DNA from: Auanema rhodensis | Lineage: Eukaryota; Nematoda; Chromadorea; Rhabditida; Rhabditidae | Direction of reading: 5' to 3' | Assembly (NCBI GenBank): GCA_964057225.1 | Contig: OZ059898.1 | Location: 18,763,267 to 18,827,266, forward strand | DNA: 64,000 nucleotides | Part shown: piece after piece, positions 10,383-23,000 of the stretch | How positions within the stretch are numbered: the stretch's first letter is position 1 | How the letters are laid out: each line of letters opens with the position of its first letter | Notes under the pieces: model-generated | Told to the model about the DNA's origin: nothing | Seen by the model: only the letters and a program-made list of their open reading frames with translations | The model's database searches: none | Position numbers and translations under genes: made by a program

Positions 10383-11789
10383 TTCATATTAGTCTAAAAA
10401 CGAATTTTTATTGATATTGATGCATGGTAACCATGACTTTAAAATTTACGTGAACTTTAATTTATGCTAATTAAGTGTACACATGATGTGCACTTGGTAT
10501 GTAACTCGCTTCACGTCAAAGATAAAGAGATGCGGTTTTCAAAATTACATTCCCCATGTCCATATTAGTCTAAAAACAAATTTTTATTGATATTGGTGCA
10601 TGGCAACCATGACTTTAAAATTTACGTGTACTTTAATTTATGCTAATTAAGTGTACACATGATGTGCACTTGGTATGTAACTCGCTTCACGTGAGAGATA
10701 AAGTGATGCGGTTTTCAAAATTAGATTCCGCATGTCCATATTAGTCTAAAAACAAATTTTTATTGATATTGGTGCATGGTAACCATGACTTTGAAATTTA
10801 CGTGAACTTTAATTTATGCTAATTAAGTGTACACGTGATGTGCACTTGGTATGTAACTCGCTTCACGTGAAAGATAAAGAGATGCGGTTTTCAAAATTAG
10901 ATTCCCCATGTCCATATTAGTCTAAAAACAAATTCTTATTGATATTGGTGCATGGTAACCATGACTTTAAAATTTACGTGTACTTTAATTTATGCTAATT
11001 AAGTGTACACATGATGTGCACTTGGTATGTAAGTCGCTTCACGTGAAAGATAAAGAGATGCGGTTTCCAAAATTAGATTCCCCATGTCCATATTAGTCTA
11101 AAAACAAATTTTTATTGATATTGGTGCATGGTAACCATGACTTTGAAATTTACGTGAACTTTAATTTATGCTAATTAAGTGTACACGTGATGTGCACTTG
11201 GTATGTAACTCGCTTCATGTGAAAGATAAAGAGATGCGGTTTTCAAAATTAGATTCCCCATGTCCATATTAGTCTAAAAACAAATTTTTATTGATATTGG
11301 TGCATGGCAACCATGATTTTAAAATTTACGTGTACTTTAATTTATGCTAATTAAGTGTACACATGATGTGCACTTGGTATGTAACTCGCTTCACGTGAAA
11401 GATAAAGTGATGCGGTTTTCAAAATTAGATTCCGCATGTCCATATTAGTCTAAAAACAAATTTTTATTGATATTGGTGCATGGTAACCATGACTTTGAAA
11501 TTTACGTGAACTTTAATTTATGCTAATTAAGTGTACACATGATGTGCACTTGGTATGTAACTCGCTTCACGTCAAAGATAAAGAGATGCGGTTTTCAAAA
11601 TTAGATTCCCCATGTCCATATTAGTCTAAAAACAAATTTTTATTGATATTGGTGCATGGTAACCATGACTTTGAAATTTACGTGAACTTTAATTTATGCT
11701 AATTAAGTGTACACGTGATGTGCACTTGGTATGTAACTCGCTTCACGAGAAAGATAAAGAGATGCGGTTTTCAAAATTAGATTCCTCAT
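10383..11789 (+). repeat. Mixed monomers before the inner family begins
   Basis: About eight monomers continue the outer set, including the 'ctcatgttc...aacgaa' type at 10,383, 'gagagataaag' near 10,693 and a C-to-T change 'cttcatgtgaaag' near 11,215. The 'cctcatgccc' ending typical of the next zone first appears near 11,784. No feature other than satellite is seen. Confidence 0.75.
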
Positions 11790-14700
11790 GCCCATATTAG
11801 TCTAAAAACAAATTTTTATTGATATTGGTGCATGGCAACCATGACTTTAAAATTTACGTGTACTTTAATTTATGCTAATTAAGTGTACACATGATGTGCA
11901 CTTGGTATGTAACTCGCTTCACGTGAAAGATAAAGTGATGCGGTTTTCAAAATTAGATTCCGCATGTCCATATTAGTCTAAAAACAAATTTTTATTGATA
12001 TTGGTGCATGGCAACCATGACTTTAAAATTTACGTGTACTTTAATTTATGCTAATTAAGTGTACACATGATGTGCACTTGGTATGTAACTCGCTTCACGT
12101 CAAAGATAAAGAGATGGGGTTTTCAAAATTAGATTTCCCATGTCCATATTAGTCTAAAAACAAATTTTTATTAATATTGGTGCATGGTAACCATGACTTT
12201 GAAATTTACGTGAACTTTAATTTATGCTTATTAAGTGTACACGTGATGTGCACTTGGTATGTAACTCGCTTCACGTGAAAGATAAATGGATGCGGTTTTC
12301 AAAATTAGATTCCCCATGCCCATATTAGTCTAAAAACAAATTTTTATTGATATTGGTGCATGGCAACCATGACTTTAAAATTTACGTGTACTTTAATTTA
12401 TGCTAATTAAGTGTACACATGATGTGCACTTGGTATGTAACTCGCTTCACGTCAAAGATAAAGAGATGCGGTTTTCAAAATTAGATTCCCCATGTCCATA
12501 TTAGTCTAAAAACAAATTTTTATTAATATTGGTGCATGGTAACCATGACTTTGAAATTTACGTGAACTTTAATTTATGCTAATTAAGTGTACACGTGATG
12601 TGCACTTGGTATGTAACTCGCTTCACGAGAAAGATAAAGAGATGCGGTTTTCAAAATTAGATTCCTCATGCCCATATTAGTCTAAAAACAAATTTTTATT
12701 GATATTGGTGCATGGCAACCATGACTTTAAAATTTACGTGTACTTTAATTTATGCTAATTAAGTGTACACATGATGTGCACTTGGTATGTAACTCGCTTC
12801 ACGTGAAAGATAAAGTGATGCGGTTTTCAAAATTAGATTCCGCATGTCCATATTAGTCTAAAAACAAATTTTTATTGATATTGGTGCATGGCAACCATGA
12901 CTTTAAAATTTACGTGTACTTTAATTTATGCTAATTAAGTGTACACATGATGTGCACTTGGTATGTAACTCGCTTCACGTCAAAGATAAAGAGATGGGGT
13001 TTTCAAAATTAGATTCCCCATGTCCATATTAGTCTAAAAACAAATTTTTATTAATATTGGTGCATGGTAACCATGACTTTGAAATTTACGTGAACTTTAA
13101 TTTATGCTTATTAAGTGTACACGTGATGTGCACTTGGTATGTAACTCGCTTCACGTGAAAGATAAAGGGATGCGGTTTTCAAAATTAGATTCCCCATGTC
13201 CATATTAGTCTAAAAACAAATTATTATTGATATTGGTGCATGGTAACCATGACTTTAAAATCAACGTGAACTTTAATTTATGCTAATTAAGTGTACACAT
13301 GATGTGCACTTGGTATGTAACTCGCTTCACGTGAAAGATAAAGAGATGCGGTTTTCAAAATTAGATTCCGCATGTCCATATTAGTCTAAAAACAAATTTT
13401 TATTGATATTGGTGCATGCTAACCATGACTTTGAAATTTACGTGAACTTTAATTTATGCTAATTAAGTGTACACGTGATGTGCACTTGGTATGTAACTCG
13501 CTTCACGTGAAAGATAAAGAGATGCGGTTTTCAAAATTAGATTCCCCATGTCCATATTAGTCTAAAAACAAATTTTTATTGATATTGGTGCATGGCAACC
13601 ATGACTTTAAAATTTACGTGTACTTTAATTTATGCTAATTAAGTGTACACATGATGTGCACTTGGTATGTAACTCGCTTCACGTGAAAGATAAAGTGATG
13701 CGGTTTTCAAAATTAGATTCCGCATGTCCATATTAGTCTAAAAACAAATTTTTATTGATATTGGTGCATGGTAACCATGACTTTGAAATTTACGTGAACT
13801 TTAATTTATGCTAATTAAGTGTACACATGATGTGCACTTGGTATGTAACTCGCTTCACGTGAAAGATAAAGGGATGCGGTTTTCAAAATTAGATTCCCCA
13901 TGTCCATATTAGTCTAAAAACAAATTATTATTGATATTGGTGCATGCTAACCATGACTTTGAAATTTACGTGAACTTTAATTTATGCTAATTAAGTGTAC
14001 ACGTGATGTGCACTTGGTATGTAACTCGCTTCACGTGAAAGATAAAGAGATGCGGTTTTCAAAATTAGATTCCCCATGTCCATATTAGTCTAAAAACAAA
14101 TTTTTATTGATATTGGTGCATGGCAACCATGACTTTAAAATTTACGTGTACTTTAATTTATGCTAATTAAGTGTACACATGATGTGCACTTGGTATGTAA
14201 CTCGCTTCACGTGAAAGATAAAGTGATGCGGTTTTCAAAATTAGATTCCGCATGTCCATATTAGTCTAAAAACAAATTTTTATTGATATTGGTGCATGGC
14301 AACCATGACTTTAAAATTTACGTGTACTTTAATTTATGCTAATTAAGTGTACACATGATGTGCACTTGGTATGTAACTCGCTTCACGTCAAAGATAAAGA
14401 GATGGGGTTTTCAAAATTAGATTCCCCATGTCCATATTAGTCTAAAAACAAATTTTTATTAATATTGGTGCATGGTAACCATGACTTTGAAATTTACGTG
14501 AACTTTAATTTATGCTTATTAAGTGTACACGTGATGTGCACTTGGTATGTAACTCGCTTCACGTGAAAGATAAATGGATGCGGTTTTCAAAATTAGATTC
14601 CCCATGCCCATATTAGTCTAAAAACAAATTTTTATTGATATTGGTGCATGGCAACCATGACTTTAAAATTTACGTGTACTTTAATTTATGCTAATTAAGT

Positions 14701-17700
14701 GTACACATGATGTGCACTTGGTATGTAACTCGCTTCACGTCAAAGATAAAGAGATGCGGTTTTCAAAATTAGATTCCCCATGTCCATATTAGTCTAAAAA
14801 CAAATTTTTATTAATATTGGTGCATGGTAACCATGACTTTGAAATTTACGTGAACTTTAATTTATGCTAATTAAGTGTACACGTGATGTGCACTTGGTAT
14901 GTAACTCGCTTCACGAGAAAGATAAAGAGATGCGGTTTTCAAAATTAGATTCCTCATGCCCATATTAGTCTAAAAACAAATTTTTATTGATATTGGTGCA
15001 TGGCAACCATGACTTTAAAATTTACGTGTACTTTAATTTATGCTAATTAAGTGTACACATGATGTGCACTTGGTATGTAACTCGCTTCACGTGAAAGATA
15101 AAGTGATGCGGTTTTCAAAATTAGATTCCGCATGTCCATATTAGTCTAAAAACAAATTTTTATTGATATTGGTGCATGGCAACCATGACTTTAAAATTTA
15201 CGTGTACTTTAATTTATGCTAATTAAGTGTACACATGATGTGCACTTGGTATGTAACTCGCTTCACGTCAAAGATAAAGAGATGGGGTTTTCAAAATTAG
15301 ATTCCCCATGTCCATATTAGTCTAAAAACAAATTTTTATTAATATTGGTGCATGGTAACCATGACTTTGAAATTTACGTGAACTTTAATTTATGCTTATT
15401 AAGTGTACACGTGATGTGCACTTGGTATGTAACTCGCTTCACGTGAAAGATAAAGGGATGCGGTTTTCAAAATTAGATTCCCCATGTCCATATTAGTCTA
15501 AAAACAAATTATTATTGATATTGGTGCATGGTAACCATGACTTTAAAATCAACGTGAACTTTAATTTATGCTAATTAAGTGTACACATGATGTGCACTTG
15601 GTATGTAACTCGCTTCACGTGAAAGATAAAGAGATGCGGTTTTCAAAATTAGATTCCGCATGTCCATATTAGTCTAAAAACAAATTTTTATTGATATTGG
15701 TGCATGCTAACCATGACTTTGAAATTTACGTGAACTTTAATTTATGCTAATTAAGTGTACACGTGATGTGCACTTGGTATGTAACTCGCTTCACGTGAAA
15801 GATAAAGAGATGCGGTTTTCAAAATTAGATTCCCCATGTCCATATTAGTCTAAAAACAAATTTTTATTGATATTGGTGCATGGCAACCATGACTTTAAAA
15901 TTTACGTGTACTTTAATTTGTGCTAATTAAGTGTACACATGATGTGCACTTGGTATGTAACTCGCTTCACGAGAAAGATAAAAAGGTGCGGTTTTCAAAT
16001 TTAGATTTCGCGTGTCCATATTAGTCTAAAAACAAATTTTTATTGATATTGGTGCATGGCAACCATGACTTTAAAATTTACGTGTACTTTAATTTGTGCT
16101 AATTAAGTGTACACATGATGTGCACTTGGTATGTAACTCGCTTCACGTGAAAGATAAAGTGATGCGGTTTTCAAAATTAGATTCCGCATGTCCATATTAG
16201 TCTAAAAACAAATTTTTATTGATATTGGTGCATGGTAACCATGACTTTGAAATTTACGTGAACTTTAATTTATGCTAATTAAGTGTACACATGATGTGCA
16301 CTTGGTATGTAACTCGCTTCACGTCAAAGATAAAGAGATGCGGTTTTCAAAATTAGATTCCCCATGTCCATATTAGTCTAAAAACAAATTTTTATTGATA
16401 TTGGTGCATGGTAACCATGACTTTGAAATTTACGTGAACTTTAATTTATGCTAATTAAGTGTACACGTGATGTGCACTTGGTATGTAACTCGCTTCACGA
16501 GAAAGATAAAGAGATGCGGTTTACAAAATTAGATTCCTCATGCCCATATTAGTCTAAAAACAAATTTTTATTGATATTGGTGCATGGCAACCATGACTTT
16601 AAAATTTACGTGTACTTTAATTTATGCTAATTAAGTGTACACATGATGTGCACTTGGTATGTAACTCGCTTCACGTGAAAGATAAAGTGATGCGGTTTTC
16701 AAAATTAGATTCCGCATGTCCATATTAGTCTAAAAACAAATTTTTATTGATATTGGTGCATGGCAACCATGACTTTAAAATTTACGTGTACTTTAATTTA
16801 TGCTAATTAAGTGTACACATGATGTGCACTTGGTATGTAACTCGCTTCACGTCAAAGATAAAGAGATGGGGTTTTCAAAATTAGATTCCCCATGTCCATA
16901 TTAGTCTAAAAACAAATTTTTATTAATATTGGTGCATGGTAACCATGACTTTGAAATTTACGTGAACTTTAATTTATGCTTATTAAGTGTACACGTGATG
17001 TGCACTTGGTATGTAACTCGCTTCACGTGAAAGATAAATGGATGCGGTTTTCAAAATTAGATTCCCCACGCCCATATTAGTCTAAAAACAAATTTTTATT
17101 GATATTGGTGCATGGCAACCATGACTTTAAAATTTACGTGTACTTTAATTTATGCTAATTAAGTGTACACATGATGTGCACTTGGTATGTAACTCGCTTC
17201 ACGTCAAAGATAAAGAGATGCGGTTTTCAAAATTAGATTCCCCATGTCCATATTAGTCTAAAAACAAATTTTTATTAATATTGGTGCATGGTAACCATGA
17301 CTTTGAAATTTACGTGAACTTTAATTTATGCTAATTAAGTGTACACGTGATGTGCACTTGGTATGTAACTCGCTTCACGAGAAAGATAAAGAGATGCGGT
17401 TTTCAAAATTAGATTCCTCATGCCCATATTAGTCTAAAAACAAATTTTTATTGATATTGGTGCATGGCAACCATGACTTTAAAATTTACGTGTACTTTAA
17501 TTTATGCTAATTAAGTGTACACATGATGTGCACTTGGTATGTAACTCGCTTCACGTGAAAGATAAAGTGATGCGGTTTTCAAAATTAGATTCCGCATGTC
17601 CATATTAGTCTAAAAACAAATTTTTATTGATATTGGTGCATGGCAACCATGACTTTAAAATTTACGTGTACTTTAATTTATGCTAATTAAGTGTACACAT

Positions 17701-18533
17701 GATGTGCACTTGGTATGTAACTCGCTTCACGTCAAAGATAAAGAGATGGGGTTTTCAAAATTAGATTCCCCATGTCCATATTAGTCTAAAAACAAATTTT
17801 TATTAATATTGGTGCATGGTAACCATGACTTTGAAATTTACGTGAACTTTAATTTATGCTTATTAAGTGTACACGTGATGTGCACTTGGTATGTAACTCG
17901 CTTCACGTGAAAGATAAAGGGATGCGGTTTTCAAAATTAGATTCCCCATGTCCATATTAGTCTAAAAACAAATTATTATTGATATTGGTGCATGGTAACC
18001 ATGACTTTAAAATCAACGTGAACTTTAATTTATGCTAATTAAGTGTACACATGATGTGCACTTGGTATGTAACTCGCTTCACGTGAAAGATAAAGAGATG
18101 CGGTTTTCAAAATTAGATTCCGCATGTCCATATTAGTCTAAAAACAAATTTTTATTGATATTGGTGCATGCTAACCATGACTTTGAAATTTACGTGAACT
18201 TTAATTTATGCTAATTAAGTGTACACTTGATGTGCACTTGGTATGTAACTCGCTTCACGTGAAAGATAAAGAGATGCGGTTTTCAAAATTAGATTCCCCA
18301 TGTCCATATTAGTCTAAAAACAAATTTTTATTGATATTGGTGCATGGCAACCATGACTTTAAAATTTACGTGTACTTTAATTTGTGCTAATTAAGTGTAC
18401 ACATGATGTGCACTTGGTATGTAACTCGCTTCACGAGAAAGATAAAAAGGTGCGGTTTTCAAATTTAGATTTCGCGTGTCCATATTAGTCTAAAAACAAA
18501 TTTTTATTGATATTGGTGCATGGTAACCATGAC
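11790..18533 (+). repeat. 13/14-monomer higher-order repeat, three copies
   Basis: Pairs of rare 'gatgggg' monomers five monomers apart lie at 12,113/12,993, 14,401/15,281 and 16,865/17,745. The 'tcaacg' variant lies at 13,261, 15,549 and 18,013. Successive copies are therefore offset by 2,288 bp (13 monomers) and 2,464 bp (14 monomers). The block 11,790-13,630 matches 14,078-15,918, and about 14,085-16,069 matches 16,549-18,533. The one-monomer change shows unequal exchange inside the unit. The first inner-family monomers (A at base 31, T at base 87) appear here, near 12,170-12,230. Confidence 0.88.
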
Positions 18534-19841
18534 TTTGAAATTTACGTGAACTTTAATTTATGCTAATTAAGTGTACACGTGATGTGCACTTGGTATGTAA
18601 CTCGCTTCACGTGAAAGATAAAGAGATGCGGTTTTCAAAATTAGATTTCGCATGTCCATATTAGTCTAAAAACAAATTTTTATTGATATTGGTGCATGGT
18701 AACCATGACTTTGAAATTTACGTGAACTTTAATTTATGCTAATTAAGTGTACACGTGATGTGCACTTGGTATGTAACTCGCTTCACAAGAAAGATGAAGA
18801 GATGCGGTTTTCAAAATTAGATTCCTCATGCCCATATTAGTCTAAAAACAAATTTTTATTGATATTGGTGCATGGCAACCATGACTTTAAAATTTACGTG
18901 TACTTTAATTTATGCTAATTAAGTGTACACATGATGTGCACTTGGTATGTAACTCGCTTCACGTCAAAGATAAAGAGATGCGGTTTTCAAAATTAGATTC
19001 CCCATGTCCATATTAGTCTAAAAACAAATTTTTATTAATATTGGTGCATGGTAACCATGACTTTGAAATTTACGTGAACTTTAATTTATGCTTATTAAGT
19101 GTACACGTGATGTGCACTTGGTATGTAACTCGCTTCACGTGAAAGATAAAGGGATGCGGTTTTCAAAATTAGATTCCCCATGTCCATATTAGTCTAAAAA
19201 CAAATTATTATTGATATTGGTGCATGGTAACCATGACTTTAAAATCAACGTGAACTTTAATTTATGCTAATTAAGTGTACACATGATGTGCACTTGGTAT
19301 GTAACTCGCTTCACGTGAAAGATAAAGAGATGCGGTTTTCAAAATTAGATTCCGCATGTCCATATTAGTCTAAAAACAAATTTTTATTGATATTGGTGCA
19401 TGCTAACCATGACTTTGAAATTTACGTGAACTTTAATTTATGCTAATTAAGTGTACACGTGATGTGCACTTGGTATGTAACTCGCTTCACGTGAAAGATA
19501 AAGAGATGCGGTTTTCAAAATTAGATTCCCCATGTCCATATTAGTCTAAAAACAAATTTTTATTGATATTGGTGCATGGCAACCATGACTTTAAAATTTA
19601 CGTGTACTTTAATTTGTGCTAATTAAGTGTACACATGATGTGCACTTGGTATGTAACTCGCTTCACGAGAAAGATAAAAAGGTGCGGTTTTCAAATTTAG
19701 ATTTCGCGTGTCCATATTAGTCTAAAAACAAATTTTTATTGATATTGGTGCATGGTAACCATGACTTTGAAATTTACGTGAACTTTAATTTATGCTAATT
19801 AAGTGTACACGTGATGTGCACTTGGTATGTAACTCGCTTCA
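17750..19841 (+). repeat. 7-monomer (1,232-bp) repeat
   Basis: About 17,750-18,609 matches 18,982-19,841. Markers are 'tcaacg' at 18,013 and 19,245 and 'ggtgcgg' at 18,449 and 19,681. One substitution is private to the first copy ('gtacacttga' near 18,226). The block overlaps the end of the third 13/14-monomer copy, so the duplication is younger than that unit. Confidence 0.82.
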
Positions 19842-20091
19842 CAAGAAAGATGAAGAGATGCGGTTTTCAAAATTAGATTCCTCATGCCCATATTAGTCTA
19901 AAAACAAATTTTTATTGATATTGGTGCATGGCAACCATGACTTTAAAATTTACGTGTACTTTAATTTATGCTAATTAAGTGTACACATGATGTGCACTTG
20001 GTATCTAACTCGCTTCACGTGAAAGATAAAGTGATGCGGTTTTCAAAATTAGATTCCGCATGTCCATATTAGTCTAAAAACAAATTTTTAT
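19712..20091 (+). repeat. 380-bp segment shared with 26,224-26,603
   Basis: Two rare variants occur together: 'acaagaaagatgaag' (19,841) and 'gtatctaact' (20,001). Both recur exactly 6,512 bp (37 monomers) downstream at 26,353 and 26,513. Flanking monomers do not match at this offset. Confidence 0.8.
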
Positions 20092-23000
20092 TGATATTGG
20101 TGCATGGCAACCATGACTTTAAAATTTACGTGTACTTTAATTTATGCTAATTAAGTGTACACATGATGTGCACTTGGTATGTAACTCGCTTCACGTCAAA
20201 GATAAAGAGATGGGGTTTTCAAAATTAGATTCCCCATGTCCATATTAGTCTAAAAACAAATTTTTATTAATATTGGTGCATGGTAACCATGACTTTGAAA
20301 TTTACGTGAACTTTAATTTATGCTTATTAAGTGTACACGTGATGTGCACTTGGTATGTAACTCGCTTCACGTGAAAGATAAATGGATGCGGTTTTCAAAA
20401 TTAGATTTCCCATGCCCATATTAGTCTAAAAACAAATTTTTATTGATATTGGTGCATGGCAACCATGACTTTAAAATTTACGTGTACTTTAATTTATGCT
20501 AATTAAGTGTACACATGATGTGCACTTGGTATGTAACTCGCTTCACGTCAAAGATAAAGAGATGCGGTTTTCAAAATTAGATTCCCCATGTCCATATTAG
20601 TCTAAAAACAAATTTTTATTAATATTGGTGCATGGTAACCATGACTTTGAAATTTACGTGAACTTTAATTTATGCTTATTAAGTGTACACGTGATGTGCA
20701 CTTGGTATGTAACTCGCTTCACGTGAAAGATAAAGGGATGCGGTTTTCAAAATTAGATTCCCCATGTCCATATTAGTCTAAAAACAAATTATTATTGATA
20801 TTGGTGCATGGTAACCATGACTTTAAAATCAACGTGAACTTTAATTTATGCTAATTAAGTGTACACATGATGTGCACTTGGTATGTAACTCGCTTCACGT
20901 CAAAGATAAACAGATGCGGTTTTCAAAATTAGATTCCCCATGTCCATATTAGTCTAAAAACAAATTTTTATTGATATTGGTGCATGGTAACCATGACTTT
21001 GAAATTTACGTGAACTTTAATTTATGCTAATTAAGTGTACACATGATGTGCACTTGGTATGTAACTCGCTTCACGTGAAAGATAAAGAGATGCGGTTTTC
21101 AAAATTAGATTCCCCATGTCCATATTAGTCTAAAAACAAATTTTTATTGATATTGGTGCATGGCAACCATGACTTTAAAATTTACGTGTACTTTAATTTA
21201 TGCTAATTAAGTGTACACATGATGTGCACTTGGTATGTAACTCGCTTCACGTCAAAGATAAAGAGATGGGGTTTTTAAAATTAGATTCCCCATGTCCATA
21301 TTAGTCTAAAAACAAATTTTTATTAATATTGGTGCATGGTAACCATGACTTTGAAATTTACGTGAACTTTAATTTATGCTTATTAAGTGTACACGTGATG
21401 TGCACTTAGTATGTAACTCGCTTCACGTGAAAGATAAATGGATGCGGTTTTCAAAATTAGATTTCCCATGCCCATATTAGTCTAAAAACAAATTTTTATT
21501 GATATTGGTGCATGGCAACCATGACTTTAAAATTTACGTGTACTTTAATTTATGCTAATTAAGTGTACACATGATGTGCACTTGGTATGTAACTCGCTTC
21601 ACGTCAAAGATAAAGAGATGCGGTTTTCAAAATTAGATTCCCCATGTCCATATTAGTCTAAAAATAAATTTTTATTAATATTGGTGCATGGTAACCATGA
21701 CTTTGAAATTTACGTGAACTTTAATTTATGCTTATTAAGTGTACACGTGATGTGCACTTGGTATGTAACTCGCTTCACGTGAAAGATAAAGGGATGCGGT
21801 TTTCAAAATTAGATTCCCCATGTCCATATTAGTCTAAAAACGAATTATTATTGATATTGGTGCATGGTAACCATGACTTTAAAATCAACGTGAACTTTAA
21901 TTTATGCTAATTAAGTGTACACATGATGTGCACTTGGTATGTAACTCGCTTCACGTCAAAGATAAACAGATGCGGTTTTCAAAATTAGATTCCCCATGTC
22001 CATATTAGTCTAAAAACAAATTTTTATTGATATTGGTGCATGGTAACCATGACTTTGAAATTTACGTGAACTTTAATTTATGCTAATTAAGTGTACACAT
22101 GATGTGCACTTGGTATGTAACTCGCTTCACGTGAAAGATAAAGAGATGCGGTTTTCAAAATTAGATTCCCCATGTCCATATTAGTCTAAAAACAAATTTT
22201 TATTGATATTGGTGCATGGCAACCATGACTTTAAAATTTACGTGTACTTTAATTTATGCTAATTAAGTGTACACATGATGTGCACTTGGTATGTAACTCG
22301 CTTCACGTCAAAGATAAAGAGATGGGGTTTTCAAAATTAGATTCCCCATGTCCATATTAGTCTAAAAACAAATTTTTATTAATATTGGTGCATGGTAACC
22401 ATGACTTTGAAATTTACGTGAACTTTAATTTATGCTTATTAAGTGTACACGTGATGTGCACTTGGTATGTAACTCGCTTCACGTGAAAGATAAATGGATG
22501 CGGTTTTCAAAATTAGATTTCCCATGCCCATATTAGTCTAAAAACAAATTTTTATTGATATTGGTGCATGGCAACCATGACTTTAAAATTTACGTGTACT
22601 TTAATTTATGCTAATTAAGTGTACACATGATGTGCACTTGGTATGTAACTCGCTTCACGTCAAAGATAAAGAGATGCGGTTTTCAAAATTAGATTCCCCA
22701 TGTCCATATTAGTCTAAAAACAAATTTTTATTAATATTGGTGCATGGTAACCATGACTTTGAAATTTACGTGAACTTTAATTTATGCTTATTAAGTGTAC
22801 ACGTGATGTGCACTTGGTATGTAACTCGCTTCACGTGAAAGATAAAGGGATGCGGTTTTCAAAATTAGATTCCCCATGTCCATATTAGTCTAAAAACAAA
22901 TTATTATTGATATTGGTGCATGGTAACCATGACTTTAAAATCAACGTGAACTTTAATTTATGCTAATTAAGTGTACACATGATGTGCACTTGGTATGTAA